Assembly (NCBI RefSeq): GCF_042677045.1 | Contig: NZ_JBHTIH010000002.1 | Coordinates: 248,001-312,000 of the forward strand | Reading direction: 5' to 3' | DNA: 64,000 nucleotides | From: Lysobacter_K koreensis | GTDB lineage: Bacteria; Pseudomonadota; Gammaproteobacteria; Xanthomonadales; Xanthomonadaceae | In this document: positions 37,009 to 48,107 of the stretch, piece by piece | Layout: the number at the start of each line of letters is the position of its first letter | Numbering within the stretch: position 1 is the stretch's first letter | Translations under genes and position numbers: made by a program | The notes under the pieces: generated by a model | What the model was told of the DNA's origin: nothing | The model's input: only the letters and a program-made list of their open reading frames with translations | The model's database searches: none

Positions 37009-37839
37009 GTGTTGGTCCCGCAACCGGCGGACGGCGAGGTGGTTCTTCGCCGCTACGCGCTGGGCATCGAGTACGACGGCAGCGGTTTTTCCGGCTGGCA
37101 GCGGCTCAGCAAGCCGGGAGAGCCCGATCTTCGCGGCGAACCGACGATCCAGGCCTCCCTCGAGGAAGCCCTGTCTTTCGTCGCCGGGCGCCCGACCGAG
37201 GTCGTCTGCGCCGGCCGCACCGACGCCGGCGTGCACGCGGCCGCGCAGGTCGTGCATTTCGATGGACCGGCGCAGCGCGACCCGCGCGGCTGGATGCTAG
37301 GCACCACCTCGCGGTTGCCCCCGGCGGTGTGCGTGCGCTGGTGCCTCCCGGTCGCGGCGGATTTCCATGCGCGCTTCTCAGCGCGTGCGCGCCGCTACCG
37401 CTACCGCATCCTCAACCGCACCGTGCGCCCGGCGCTGGAGCGGCAATATTTAAGCTGGGAGCGCAAGCCGCTCGACGCCGACGCGATGCACCGCGCCGCG
37501 CAGGCGTTGCTGGGCGAGCACGACTTCTCCGCGTTCCGCACCGTGCACTGCCAGGCGCCGCACGCCCGCCGCGACCTGCAGCACATCAGCGTGCGCCGCG
37601 ACGGCGACGTGGTCGCGATCGAGGTCCAGGCGAACGCCTTCCTGCACCACATGGTCCGCAACATCGTCGGCAGCCTGCTGCCGGTCGGGCGCGGCGAGCA
37701 GCACGAGGGCTGGGTCGGCGAGCTGCTCGCCGGCCGCGACCGCACGGTCGCCGGGCCGACCGCACCATCGGCCGGGCTGGTGTTCCTTGGCCCACGCTAC
37801 CCCGCACAATGGCAGCTTCCCGCCGAGGTCACGCTGTGA
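37009..37839 (+). CDS. truA: tRNA pseudouridine(38-40) synthase TruA
   Basis: It modifies U38-U40 in the anticodon arm of many tRNAs. The 276-residue product has the catalytic Asp in [11 protein letters not shown], the opening [17 protein letters not shown] and the closing [17 protein letters not shown], all TruA signatures. The GTG start follows the fimV stop by three bases. Length is a little above the usual 260 because of a short N-terminal extension. Confidence 0.96.
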   Translation: MLVPQPADGEVVLRRYALGIEYDGSGFSGWQRLSKPGEPDLRGEPTIQASLEEALSFVAGRPTEVVCAGRTDAGVHAAAQVVHFDGPAQRDPRGWMLGTTSRLPPAVCVRWCLPVAADFHARFSARARRYRYRILNRTVRPALERQYLSWERKPLDADAMHRAAQALLGEHDFSAFRTVHCQAPHARRDLQHISVRRDGDVVAIEVQANAFLHHMVRNIVGSLLPVGRGEQHEGWVGELLAGRDRTVAGPTAPSAGLVFLGPRYPAQWQLPAEVTL

Positions 37840-37890
37840 CCGCCGACGCCGACTCACCCCGGTGACCACCCCTGCCTTGGACCAGCCACG

Positions 37891-38544
37891 ATGAACCGCA
37901 CCCTGTTCCGCACCCGCATCAAATTCTGCGGCCTGACCCGGCCGGGTGACGTGCGCCTGGCCAGCGAGCTGGGCGTCGACGCTATCGGGTTCGTGTTCGC
38001 GCCCAAGAGCCCGCGCCGGGTCGAGGCCGAGGAAGCCCGCGCTATGCGCCACGCGCTCGCGCCCCTGGTGGATGCGGTGGCGTTGTTCATGGACAACCCG
38101 GTCGAGGAGGTCCGCGAGGTGATCCGCCACGTGCGGCCCAGCCTGCTGCAGTTCCATGGCGGCGAAGACGACGCGTTCTGCCGCGGTTTCGGCTTGCCGT
38201 ACATGAAGGCCGTCGCGATGGGCGACCCCAATGCAGGCAATGCGCTGGACCTGCACCGGCGCTACCCGACAGCATCCGGGTTCCTGTTCGACAGCCACGC
38301 CGAGGGCGAGGCCGGCGGCAGCGGCCGCGCATTCGACTGGTCGCGGGTGCCAACCGGCATGCACAAGCCGTTCATGCTCGCCGGCGGCCTGACCCCCGAC
38401 AACGTGTTCGATGCGATCTGCGCGACCCTGCCCTGGGGCGTGGACGTGTCCAGCGGCATCGAAACCGCGCCCGGCCTGAAGGACGGCGACAAGATGCGCC
38501 ACTTCGTCGAGCAGGTGCGGCGCGCCGATTGCCACAACGACTGA
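37891..38544 (+). CDS. trpF: Phosphoribosylanthranilate isomerase
   Basis: Third committed step of tryptophan synthesis, an Amadori rearrangement. This is a monofunctional 217-residue TIM barrel with catalytic Cys13 in KFCGLTR, the general-acid Asp in FLFDSHAEG, and the phosphate-binding loops [11 protein letters not shown] and GVDVSSGIE. In Xanthomonadaceae trpF stands apart from trpC and is next to trpBA, as here. The 162-base gap to trpB contains a possible -10 (TAGACT, 38646), so trpB may have its own promoter. Confidence 0.96.
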   Translation: MNRTLFRTRIKFCGLTRPGDVRLASELGVDAIGFVFAPKSPRRVEAEEARAMRHALAPLVDAVALFMDNPVEEVREVIRHVRPSLLQFHGGEDDAFCRGFGLPYMKAVAMGDPNAGNALDLHRRYPTASGFLFDSHAEGEAGGSGRAFDWSRVPTGMHKPFMLAGGLTPDNVFDAICATLPWGVDVSSGIETAPGLKDGDKMRHFVEQVRRADCHND

Positions 38545-38706
38545 GCGTGGGCGTCCCCGCCGGCGTGGCGGTGGGCGCAGGCGCCGCGCTACGGCACGCG
38601 GACCGGGCTCGGCGCTCGTCAGGCTTGGCCGAATCAGGCTTGCCCTAGACTGTGCCTCCACGTCGCGCTGGCGGCGCGACTTCCCCTTCTTCCACGATCC
38701 GGTCGC

Positions 38707-39924
38707 ATGTCCTCCGAACAACCCCTCGATTTTCACGCCTACCCGGACGCGGCCGGCCACTTCGGCCGCTTCGGCGGCCGCTTCGTCGCCGAAACGCTGA
38801 TGGGGCCGCTGCAGGAACTGGCCGCGGCCTATGACGCCGCCCGCGTCGACCCGGCCTTCATCGCCGAGGTCGACCGCGACCTGGCGCACTACGTCGGCCG
38901 TCCGAGCCCGATCTACTTCGCGCAGCGGCTGAGCCGCGAAGTCGGCGGCGCGCGCATCCTGCTCAAGCGCGAGGACCTGAACCACACGGGCGCGCACAAG
39001 ATCAACAACACCATCGGCCAGGCGCTGCTCGCCAGCCGCATGGGCAAGACCCGGATCATCGCCGAAACCGGCGCCGGCCAGCACGGCGTGGCGTCGGCCA
39101 CGGTGGCCGCGCGCCTCGGGCTGGAATGCGTGGTCTACATGGGCGCGACCGACATCGAGCGCCAGAAGATCAACGTCTACCGCATGCAGCTGCTCGGCGC
39201 GACCGTGGTGCCGGTCACCAGCGGTTCGGCGACGCTCAAGGACGCGCTCAACGAGGCGATGCGCGACTGGGTCACCAACGTGCGCGACACGTTCTACATC
39301 ATCGGCACCGTCGCCGGTCCCGATCCGTACCCGCGCATGGTCCGTGACTTCAACGCGATCGTCGGCCGCGAGGCGCGCGCGCAGATGCTGGCCGAGTACG
39401 GTCGCCTGCCCGACGCGGTCACCGCCTGCGTCGGCGGCGGCAGCAACGCGATCGGCATCTTCCACGCGTTCCTCAACGACCCCGGCGTACGCATCGTCGG
39501 CGCCGAGGCGGCGGGCGAGGGCATCGCCAGCGGCCGCCACGCCGCCTCGCTCGCGGCCGGCCGCCCGGGCGTGTTACACGGCAACCGCACCTACGTGCTG
39601 TGCGACGACGACGGCCAGATCATCGAGACCCATTCGGTGTCCGCCGGCCTGGACTACCCCGGGGTCGGCCCCGAGCACGCGTTCCTCAAGGACACCGGCC
39701 GCGCGCAGTACGTCGGCGTCAGCGACGACGAGGCGATGGCGGCGTTCCACCAGTTGGCGCGTACCGAGGGCATCCTGCCGGCGCTGGAGTCGAGCCACGC
39801 GCTCGCGCAGGCGGCGAAGCTCGCGCGCGAGCTGCCCAGGGACGCGATCGTGCTGTGCAACCTGTCCGGGCGCGGCGACAAGGATGTGCACACCATCGCC
39901 GCGCGCGAAGGCCTGCACTTGTAG
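38707..39924 (+). CDS. trpB: Tryptophan synthase beta chain
   Basis: It condenses indole with serine using pyridoxal phosphate. The 405-residue protein has the PLP lysine in [11 protein letters not shown], the loop [10 protein letters not shown], the phosphate cup [10 protein letters not shown] and [10 protein letters not shown]. The sequence is a classical TrpB1. Its TAG stop is the first triplet of a REP element that separates it from trpA, so the two are not translationally coupled as they are in most bacteria. Confidence 0.97.
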   Translation: MSSEQPLDFHAYPDAAGHFGRFGGRFVAETLMGPLQELAAAYDAARVDPAFIAEVDRDLAHYVGRPSPIYFAQRLSREVGGARILLKREDLNHTGAHKINNTIGQALLASRMGKTRIIAETGAGQHGVASATVAARLGLECVVYMGATDIERQKINVYRMQLLGATVVPVTSGSATLKDALNEAMRDWVTNVRDTFYIIGTVAGPDPYPRMVRDFNAIVGREARAQMLAEYGRLPDAVTACVGGGSNAIGIFHAFLNDPGVRIVGAEAAGEGIASGRHAASLAAGRPGVLHGNRTYVLCDDDGQIIETHSVSAGLDYPGVGPEHAFLKDTGRAQYVGVSDDEAMAAFHQLARTEGILPALESSHALAQAAKLARELPRDAIVLCNLSGRGDKDVHTIAAREGLHL

Positions 39925-40014
39925 CAGCGGCTTCAGCCGCGATCTGTTGATCTGCTACAAAAAGGCTCGCGGCTGAAGCCGCTCCTACGCCCAAAGGAAG
40001 TCCTCTTGGGGGAC
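39921..40014. repeat. REP pair plus GGGGGAC palindrome between trpB and trpA
   Basis: Inverted REP copies at 39921-39943 and 39967-39989 are followed 10 bp later by GTCCTCTTGGGGGAC (40000-40014). Layout and sequence match the composite element inside metG (10510-10610). The pair can fold into a large stem and fills the space between trpB and trpA, where it could tune polarity or mRNA stability. Confidence 0.85.
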
Positions 40015-40026
40015 AAAAGCACTGTG

Positions 40027-40851
40027 ATGAACCGACTCGACACCCGTTTCGCCCAGCTCAAGGCCAGCGGCCGCAAGGCGCTGGTGCCGTTCATCACCGC
40101 CGGCGACCCGTCGCTGGAAACCACCGTGCCGGTGATGCACGCGCTGGTCGAGGCCGGCGCCGATGTGATCGAACTGGGCGTTCCCTTTTCCGACCCGATG
40201 GCCGACGGCCCGACCATCCAGCGCAGCTCCGAGCGCGCGCTGGCTCGAGGGGCGGGGCGGGAATACGTGTTCGAGACGGTGCGCCGCTTCCGCGTATCCG
40301 ACGCCGACACCCCGGTCGTGCTGATGGGCTACCTCAACCCGGTGGAAATCCGGGGCGCGCAGCGCTTCGCGACCGAGGCCGTGGCCGCCGGCGTCGACGG
40401 CGTGCTGCTGGTCGACCTGCCGCCGGAGGAATCCGGCGAGTTCCGCGTCGCCTTCGCGGCCGCCGGCCTGGCGCTAATCCTGCTGGCCGCGCCGACCACC
40501 TCCGACGAGCGCATCGCGCAACTGTGCGCCGATGCCGCGGGTTACCTCTACTACGTGAGCTTCGCCGGGGTCACCGGCGGCGACCAGCTCGACACCGGCG
40601 CCGCCAGCGAACGCCTGCAGATGATCCGCGCGCGCAGCGCGGTGCCGGTGGTCGCCGGGTTCGGCATCAAGGACGCCGCAAGTGCGACAGCGATGGCCCG
40701 CCAGGCCGATGGCGTGGTCGTCGGCAGCGCCCTGGTGGCCGCGCTGGACGGTGCGGCCGACCCGGCCGCCGCGGCCCGCGCGTTCCTCGCGCCGCTGCGG
40801 GCCGCGCTGGATGGCGGTCCGCAGGCAGGTGTGGACCCTGCGCTAAACTGA
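40027..40851 (+). CDS. trpA: Tryptophan synthase alpha chain
   Basis: It cleaves indole-3-glycerol phosphate to indole, channelled to TrpB. The 274-residue TIM barrel has the catalytic Glu in DVIELGVPFSDPMADGP and Asp in LLVDLPPEE. The phosphate site is VVAGFGI and VVGSALV. ATG 40027 is chosen; an in-frame TTG at 40006 lies inside the REP palindrome. A possible -10 for accD (TAAACT) overlaps the last codons. Confidence 0.96.
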   Translation: MNRLDTRFAQLKASGRKALVPFITAGDPSLETTVPVMHALVEAGADVIELGVPFSDPMADGPTIQRSSERALARGAGREYVFETVRRFRVSDADTPVVLMGYLNPVEIRGAQRFATEAVAAGVDGVLLVDLPPEESGEFRVAFAAAGLALILLAAPTTSDERIAQLCADAAGYLYYVSFAGVTGGDQLDTGAASERLQMIRARSAVPVVAGFGIKDAASATAMARQADGVVVGSALVAALDGAADPAAAARAFLAPLRAALDGGPQAGVDPALN

Positions 40852-40917
40852 CCCACTGGGCCGGCCGCGGGAATTGCCGCGGGCCGCCACCTGCCTCAAC
40901 ACGGGAACCCTGCATCG

Positions 40918-41825
<908 letters not shown>

Positions 41826-41829
<4 letters not shown>

Positions 41830-43181
41830 GCCGCAGGTACTTCGGCACCGACGGCATCCGCGGACGGGTGGGCGAGGGCGCGATCTCGGCCGATTTCGTG
41901 CTGCGCCTGGGCAATGCCTACGGCCACGCGCTGACCCGCGCCTACGAGGGCCGCGAGTGGCGCAAGCCGGTGGTGATCATCGGCAAGGACACGCGCATCT
42001 CCAACTACATGTTCGAGGCCGCGCTCGAGGCCGGGCTGGTCGCCGCCGGCGTCGACGTGCAGTTGATGGGGCCGATGCCGACCCCGGCCGTCGCCCACCT
42101 CACCCACTCAATGCGCGCTGACGGCGGCATCGTGATCTCGGCCTCGCACAACCCGCACCACGACAACGGCATCAAGTTCTTCTCCGCCGAGGGCGAGAAG
42201 CTCGACGACGCCACCGAACTGGCTATCGAGGCCGCGCTCGAGCAGCCGTTCCGCACCGTGCCGTCCGAGCAGCTGGGCAAGGCGGTGCGTACCCGCGACG
42301 CGCTGGGCCGCTACATCGAGGCCTGCAAGACCTCGGTGCCGAAGGGTTTCGACCTGGGCGGCATGCGCATCGCCATGGACTGCGCCAACGGTGCGACCTA
42401 CCAGCTCGGGCCGCTGGTGCTGCGCGAGCTGGGTGCGCTTGTCGATGCGATCGGAATCGATCCCAACGGCGTCAACATCAACGACCGGATCGGCTCCACG
42501 CATCCGGAGACCCTCGCCGCGCACGTGCGCGCGACCGCCGCCGACCTGGGCATCGCCTTCGACGGCGACGGCGACCGGGTGCTGTTCGTCGACCACGAGG
42601 GCCGCGTCTGCGACGGCGACGACCTGCTGTACGTGCTGGCCAACGACTGGCTCGCCAGTGGCCGCCTGCGCGGGCCGGTGATCGGCACGCTGATGACCAA
42701 CTACGGGCTGGAACGCGCGTTCGAACAGCGCGGCATCGGCTTCGTGCGCGCCAAGGTCGGCGACCGCTACGTGCACCAGCAGTTGATCGCGCACGACGGC
42801 GTGCTCGGTGGCGAGGCCTCGGGCCACCTGCTGTGCCTGGACCGGGCCAGCACCGGCGACGGCATCGTCAGTGCGTTGCAGGTGCTGGAGGTGCTGCGCC
42901 GCCGCGGGGTCTCGCTGAAGGCCGCGCTGGAAGGCTTCAGCAAGGTGCCGCAGCAGACCGTCAACGTGCGTTATGCGGGCGCCTCCAAGCCTGCCGATGC
43001 GCCGGCCGTCCAGGACGCGCTGGCGCACGCGCAGGCGGCGGTCAACGGGCGCGGCCGCGCCTTCCTGCGCCCGTCGGGGACCGAGCCGGTGGTGCGCGTC
43101 ACCGTCGAGGCCGATGACGCGGCCCTGATGCAATCCACGCTCGATCGCCTGGCCGATGCGGTGCGCGCGGCCGCGCAATAA
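41826..43181 (+). CDS. glmM: Phosphoglucosamine mutase
   Basis: It interconverts glucosamine-6-P and glucosamine-1-P for UDP-GlcNAc, peptidoglycan and LPS. The 451-residue protein begins [10 protein letters not shown]. It has the phosphoserine loop [14 protein letters not shown] (catalytic Ser107), the metal loop FDGDGDRV, the sugar loop GGEASGHL and the phosphate loop [14 protein letters not shown]. The GTG start is fixed by the overlap with accD. Linkage of accD to glmM places fatty acid and envelope sugar supply on one transcript. Confidence 0.96.
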
Positions 43182-43260
43182 CCTGGTGTTGCCGGGCTCG
43201 CCCGGCTCGTCCCGGAAGCGGCGAAGCAAGCTCCGGTATACAAAACCCTATGAGTCGCCC

Positions 43261-44199
43261 ATGAGCCCGCAGATCCCCACCCTCGACATCCGCCGTTTAG
43301 ACACAGACCGGGACGCCTTCGTCGCCGAACTCGGCGCGGCCTACCGCGAATGGGGTTTTGCCGGCATCCGCGGCCACGGCATCCCGGCGGCGCAGATCGA
43401 TGCCTCGTACGAGGCGTTCAAGCGTTTCTTCGCGCTGCCCGAGGACGCCAAACGCAAGTACCACGTGCCCGGCGGCGGTGGCGCGCGCGGCTACACCCCG
43501 TTCGGCGTCGAGACCGCCAAGGGCGCGCAGTACTCCGACCTCAAGGAGTTCTGGCACGTTGGTCGCGAGATCCCGCGCGATTCCAAATACGCCGACGTCA
43601 TGCCGCCGAACCTGTGGCCCGAGGAGATCCCGGAGTTCCGCGAACAGGCCTACGGGCTGTACCAGGCGCTCGACCAGCTCGGCTCGCGCGTGCTCAGCGC
43701 GCTGGCACTGCATATCGGCCTGGCGGAGACCTACTTTGTCGACAAGACCGACTCGGGCAACTCGATCCTGCGCCCGATCCACTACCCGCCGATCACCACC
43801 GACGACATCCCCAACGAGCGCGCCGGCGCGCACGAGGACATCAACCTGATCACCCTGCTGGTCGGCGCCAGCGCCGAAGGCCTGGAAGTCCGCTCCCGCA
43901 AGGGCGAGTGGGTGCCGTTCACCGCCGATGCCGACACCATCGTGGTCAACATCGGCGACATGCTGCAGCGCCTGACCAACCACGTGTACCCGTCCACGAC
44001 CCACCGCGTGGTCAACCCGCCGGGCGAGAAGGCGCGCCAGCCGCGGTATTCGACCCCGTTCTTCCTGCATCCGAACCCGGATTTCGTGATCGACGTGCTC
44101 CCCTCGACGATCACGCCGGAAAACCCGAGTCGCTACCCCGAGCCGATCACCGCGCAGGGCTACCTCGAGGAACGGCTGCGCGAGATCAAGCTCAAGTAG
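43261..44199 (+). CDS. Isopenicillin-N-synthase-like 2-oxoglutarate/Fe(II) oxygenase
   Basis: A 312-residue double-stranded beta-helix dioxygenase of the IPNS/flavanone hydroxylase family. Iron ligands are His191 and Asp193 in GAHEDINLITLL and His248 in STTHRVVNP. Arg262 followed by YSTPFF is the co-substrate-binding R-x-S/T pattern. The N-terminal DIOX_N part starts IPTLDIRRL. There is no sign of a beta-lactam cluster; homologues of this kind are common in xanthomonads with unknown substrates. ATG 43261 is preferred to an in-frame upstream start at 43156 that overlaps glmM. It converges with the glycosylase gene, overlapping it by 8 bases. Confidence 0.88.
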   Translation: MSPQIPTLDIRRLDTDRDAFVAELGAAYREWGFAGIRGHGIPAAQIDASYEAFKRFFALPEDAKRKYHVPGGGGARGYTPFGVETAKGAQYSDLKEFWHVGREIPRDSKYADVMPPNLWPEEIPEFREQAYGLYQALDQLGSRVLSALALHIGLAETYFVDKTDSGNSILRPIHYPPITTDDIPNERAGAHEDINLITLLVGASAEGLEVRSRKGEWVPFTADADTIVVNIGDMLQRLTNHVYPSTTHRVVNPPGEKARQPRYSTPFFLHPNPDFVIDVLPSTITPENPSRYPEPITAQGYLEERLREIKLK

Positions 44200-44722
44200 C
44201 GGGTTGGCATCCGGCCAGGCGGACGCCCGCTTGCTGTAGCGCGCTACGCCACGCATCCAACTTGAACTGGTCGGATTGCGAGGCGTTCGCCGGGCTGGTG
44301 GAGGGCAGCCGGTGAAACGCGAGGTCCGGGCGAGCCAGTGACGGTAGGGCGTGCCGCATGAAGCTCGCCTCGGCCTTGGCACCGTTGAACAGCACCGTGC
44401 CGACGCGTGGATGCGAGGCGAGGAATTCCGCGAAATCGTTGACGGTCTCGTCGCGGATCGCGCTGTCCAGGCTGCCCACGCGCCGGCATTGGCCGATCAC
44501 GTCCCACACCGCGATCCCGGCCTCGCCTAGCCGTTGCACCCGCTCTGCGTACGGCAGCGCCGGGTTCGCGCCGACCAGTTCGCCCATGTACCGCCAGAAC
44601 CGGTTCCGGCCGTGTGCGTAATACTGGCCGGCCTGCAGCGACGCAGCACCGGGCATGCTGCCCAGGACCAGCACGCAGGCGTCGGCATTGGCGATCGGCG
44701 GAAGTCCCTGGAGGGTGGGCAT
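44192..44722 (-). CDS. DNA-deoxyinosine/uracil glycosylase (UDG family 6-like)
   Basis: A 176-residue uracil-DNA-glycosylase superfamily protein. The glycosylase motif 1 reads VLGSMPGAASLQAGQYYAHG, with Asn-Arg-Phe-Trp following, and motif 2 is near LPSTSPANAS. This pattern fits the family 6 hypoxanthine-DNA glycosylases, which remove hypoxanthine arising from adenine deamination. It lacks the iron-sulfur cysteines of families 4 and 5. It is divergent from tpiA (58 bases) and converges with the oxygenase gene. Confidence 0.87.
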   Translation of the reverse strand: MPTLQGLPPIANADACVLVLGSMPGAASLQAGQYYAHGRNRFWRYMGELVGANPALPYAERVQRLGEAGIAVWDVIGQCRRVGSLDSAIRDETVNDFAEFLASHPRVGTVLFNGAKAEASFMRHALPSLARPDLAFHRLPSTSPANASQSDQFKLDAWRSALQQAGVRLAGCQPAT

Positions 44723-44780
44723 GGCCGGATTCTAGGTGCGCTGCTGTAAACTTCGCGCCTTCGCATTCAGGGAGTGGCCG

Positions 44781-45530
44781 ATGCGCCGCCGAATCGTTGC
44801 CGGTAACTGGAAACTGCACGGCGATCGCCAGTTCGCTTTCGCGCTGCTCGATGCCGTTGCCGCCGAAGCGGCTCCCGCGGGCGTCGAGCGCGTGATCCTG
44901 CCGCCGCTGCCGTACCTGGGCGACCTGGTCGAGCGTTATTCCGCCAAGGGCCTGGATTTTGGCGCCCAGGACGTCAGCGTGAACGAGAAGGGCGCGTACA
45001 CCGGTGAGGTTTCGGCGGCGATGCTGGTGGATGTCGGTGCGCGTTACGGCCTGGTCGGCCATTCCGAGCGCCGCCAGCACCACCACGAAGGCAGCGAACT
45101 GGTGGCGCGCAAGTTCTTCGCGGCAAAAGCCGCTGGCCTCACCCCGATCCTGTGCATCGGTGAGACGCTCGGCGAGCGCGAGAACGGCCAGACCGAGTGG
45201 CGCCTGCAGGAGCAGCTGGAGCCGCTGTTCGAGCTCGGCGGTGCGATGGCGCTCGACGGCGCGATCGTCGCCTACGAACCGGTCTGGGCGATTGGCACCG
45301 GCAAGACCGCCACGCCCGAGCAGGCGCAGGCCGTGCACGCATTCATCCGTAGCGAAATAGCGGCGCACGATGCTAGAATCGCCGGCTCGCTACCGATCTT
45401 GTACGGCGGTAGCGTGAAGGCCGATAATGCCGCCGCGCTGTTTTCGCAGCCCGACGTCGACGGCGGCCTGGTGGGTGGCGCCTCGCTGGTGGCCGCCGAT
45501 TTCCTTGCCATCGCGAGAGCGGCGGCCTGA
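44781..45530 (+). CDS. tpiA: Triosephosphate isomerase
   Basis: A glycolytic TIM-barrel enzyme interconverting DHAP and glyceraldehyde-3-P. The 249-residue product has Lys11 in GNWKLHG, His94 in VGHSERR, Glu166 in AYEPVWAIGTGKTA, and the phosphate loop YGGSVKADN. ATG 44781 gives the usual MRRRIVAGNWK start; the longer frame from 44736 runs into the divergent promoter. A CTAGAAT-like stretch at 45374 inside the gene could serve as a -10 for secG. secG follows after 47 bases, a conserved order in proteobacteria. Confidence 0.96.
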   Translation: MRRRIVAGNWKLHGDRQFAFALLDAVAAEAAPAGVERVILPPLPYLGDLVERYSAKGLDFGAQDVSVNEKGAYTGEVSAAMLVDVGARYGLVGHSERRQHHHEGSELVARKFFAAKAAGLTPILCIGETLGERENGQTEWRLQEQLEPLFELGGAMALDGAIVAYEPVWAIGTGKTATPEQAQAVHAFIRSEIAAHDARIAGSLPILYGGSVKADNAAALFSQPDVDGGLVGGASLVAADFLAIARAAA

Positions 45531-45577
45531 CTTCATCGGACCCGTCCGGTGGACCCAATCTTGAAGAGTTTTCGCTG

Positions 45578-46048
45578 ATGCTGTTGTTCCTCAACGTCAT
45601 CTATGTGCTGATCGCGATCGCGATGATCGCGCTGATCCTGATGCAACGCGGCGCCGGTGCGCAGGCGGGCTCGGGCTTCGGCGGCGGCGCGTCCGGCACC
45701 GTGTTCGGCGCGCGCGGCGCGTCCAACTTCCTGTCCAAGAGCACCAAGTGGCTGGCGATCGCGTTCTTCGCGATCAGCCTGTTCATGGCGTGGAACGCTA
45801 CGCGCAACGCCGCGGCCCCGGATGCCCGCGACCTGGGCTTGATGTCGCAGGTCCCTGCGGCCCCGGCTCCGGCGCCTGCCGGCAACGCCGCGGTGCCGGT
45901 TGCTCCGCCAGCAGCGGCAGCGGTTGCCCCCGTCTCGACGGTTCCGGTCGCGCCGGCCGCGGACAGCGCGGCAACGGTGACGCAACCGTCCGCACCAGCA
46001 ACCGAAGCGGCGGCCCCCGCCAAACCGGATCCCGCTTCGGGCAACTGA
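45578..46048 (+). CDS. secG: Protein translocase subunit SecG
   Basis: An accessory subunit of the SecYEG channel. Two membrane helices (about 3-22 and 52-72) flank the conserved cytoplasmic loop QRGAGAQAGSGFGGGASGTV. The C-terminal half (about 85-156) is a long Ala/Pro-rich tail, which makes it 156 residues against about 110 in E. coli; extended tails of this sort occur in xanthomonads. The tail's function is unknown. tRNA-Leu follows 111 bases downstream, as in many gammaproteobacteria. Confidence 0.94.
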   Translation: MLLFLNVIYVLIAIAMIALILMQRGAGAQAGSGFGGGASGTVFGARGASNFLSKSTKWLAIAFFAISLFMAWNATRNAAAPDARDLGLMSQVPAAPAPAPAGNAAVPVAPPAAAAVAPVSTVPVAPAADSAATVTQPSAPATEAAAPAKPDPASGN

Positions 46049-46159
46049 AGCGACCCGATACAATTGGTTTCAACACCGTGGCGATGAATGGCCAAGGTGG
46101 CGGTCAGCGATGATCGCAAGCTGCTGCGCTCCTGGCAGCGGCATGCAGAAGTCTTAAAT

Positions 46160-46244
46160 GCCCAGATGGCGGAATTGGTAGACGCACTACCTTGAGGTGG
46201 TAGCGACTTAGGTCGTGGGGGTTCGAGTCCCCCTTTGGGCACCA
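46160..46244 (+). tRNA. tRNA-Leu(GAG)
   Basis: An 85-nt class II tRNA with acceptor stem GCCCAGA/TTTGGGC (one G-T pair) and encoded ACCA end. The anticodon stem is CTACC/GGTAG around the loop TTGAGGT (anticodon GAG). It has a variable arm and the T arm GGGGGTTCGAGTCCCCC. It lies between secG and nuoA, a conserved location. Confidence 0.96.
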
Positions 46245-46307
46245 AACCAGCAACACCCGCAACACGTTCCATGGCGACACCGACACCGCAACAACTCCAC
46301 TGAAGGT

Positions 46308-46400
46308 GGCCCGCGCGGCGGGCCGTCTGCGCGGCGCCGAGACGCCGCCGAGCCAAGGCCGCGGAAACGCGGCAATAGCCCACAGCCGCGGCAACGCGGC
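46308..46400 (+). promoter_or_regulatory. Four-hairpin structured leader upstream of nuoA
   Basis: Four perfect stems stand in a row within 93 bases: GGCCCGC/GCGGGCC (46308-46324, 3-nt loop), GCGGCG/CGCCGC (46331-46348, 6-nt loop), GCCGCG-GAAA-CGCGGC (46358-46373) and GCCGCG-GCAA-CGCGGC (46385-46400). The last two have identical stems capped by GNRA tetraloops. The nuoA GTG start lies 30 bases further on. No T run follows, so these are not ordinary terminators; a structured 5' leader or processing site between tRNA-Leu and nuo mRNA is likely. Confidence 0.6.
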
Positions 46401-46430
46401 CCTGCCACACGTAGAGCCGAGAGAACACAA

Positions 46431-46777
46431 GTGCTGGCCGAATACCTGCCGACCCTGCTGTTCCTGATCGTCGCCAGCGGCATCGGCGTCGCCCTGTTGC
46501 TGGTGGGCAAGCTGCTCGGGCCGCGGCGCCCGAACGCGGAAAAGCTCTCCCCATACGAATGCGGCTTCGCGCCGTTCGACGACGCGCGCATGCAGTTCGA
46601 CGTGCGCTACTACCTGATCGCGATCCTGTTCATCGTCTTCGACCTGGAAATCGCCTTCGTCTTCCCGTGGGCGCTGGTGTTCCGCGAACTCGGGTTGTTC
46701 GGCCTGATCGAGATGGGCGTGTTCCTCGCGCTGCTGGTGATCGGCTTCGTCTACGTCTGGAAGAAGGGAGCGCTCGA

Positions 46778-46787
<10 letters not shown>
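46431..46787 (+). CDS. nuoA: NADH-quinone oxidoreductase subunit A
   Basis: A membrane-arm subunit of complex I near the quinone site. The 118-residue protein has three helices (about 5-27, 62-82 and 90-110). The cytoplasmic loop with SPYECGF carries the conserved Cys that moves during the active/deactive transition in relatives, and [18 protein letters not shown] is also conserved. A GTG start at 46431 is used; longer upstream frames run through the leader and tRNA. It overlaps nuoB by 10 bases. Confidence 0.95.
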
Positions 46788-47362
<575 letters not shown>

Positions 47363-47363
47363 C

Positions 47364-48107
47364 ATGGGCCAGCCTGCTGAAAGAATGTCCGCTGGCGCGT
47401 TCGCCGAGCGCCTGCGCGCGCGCTTTGCCGAGGGCCGGGTCGTCGTGGCCGAACCGCGCGGCGAAGTTACCCTGGAAGTGCCGGCAGCCGACTGGCTCAC
47501 CACCGCTCGCGCGCTGCGCGATGAGTTCGGCTTCGAACAGTGCGTCGACGTCAGCGGCGTCGACTACCTGAGCTACGGCAGCGACGAGTGGGACACCGAC
47601 GTGTCCTCGGAAGGTTTCTCGCGCGGCGTCGAAGGCAAGGGCGCCGGCCGGTTCGCCTGGGGCGAGGCGGTCAACGGCGCGGCGATGGCACCCGAGCACC
47701 GCTATGCCGCGGTCGCGCATCTGCTGTCGTACCAGCACAACCAGCGCCTGCGCCTGCGCACGTTCGCCGACAACGACGACATGCCGGTGGTGGCCTCGCT
47801 CACCTCGGTATGGCCGGGCGTGAACTGGTTCGAGCGCGAGGCGTTCGACCTGTTCGGCATCATCTTCGACGGCCACCCGGACCTGCGCCGGATCCTGACC
47901 GACTACGGTTTCGTCGGACATCCGTTCCGCAAGGATTTCCCGCTGATCGGCAATGTCGAGGTGCGCTACGACGCCGAGAAGCAGCGCGTGGTCTACGAGC
48001 CGGTTTCGATCGAGCCGCGCGTGCTGGTGCCGCGCGTGATCCGCGATGACGCCCGCTACCAGACCGCCGTGGGCGAGGCCGCGCAGCGCGCCGAGGTGAA
48101 GAAGTGA
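47364..48107 (+). CDS. nuoC: NADH-quinone oxidoreductase subunit C
   Basis: The peripheral-arm 30-kDa subunit. At 247 residues it is longer than the usual 200. The conserved core lies in the second half: [43 protein letters not shown]. An insertion in the first half (about 75-110, Gly/Glu-rich) separates the two strands of the N-terminal domain. It is separate from nuoD, unlike the fused NuoCD of enterobacteria, but overlaps it by four bases. Confidence 0.94.
   Translation: MGQPAERMSAGAFAERLRARFAEGRVVVAEPRGEVTLEVPAADWLTTARALRDEFGFEQCVDVSGVDYLSYGSDEWDTDVSSEGFSRGVEGKGAGRFAWGEAVNGAAMAPEHRYAAVAHLLSYQHNQRLRLRTFADNDDMPVVASLTSVWPGVNWFEREAFDLFGIIFDGHPDLRRILTDYGFVGHPFRKDFPLIGNVEVRYDAEKQRVVYEPVSIEPRVLVPRVIRDDARYQTAVGEAAQRAEVKK

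Noticed and set aside
43156..43260. N-terminal extension of the 2-oxoglutarate oxygenase
   Set aside because: It overlaps the end of glmM and lacks family similarity; ATG 43261 starts right before the conserved IPTLDIRRL.
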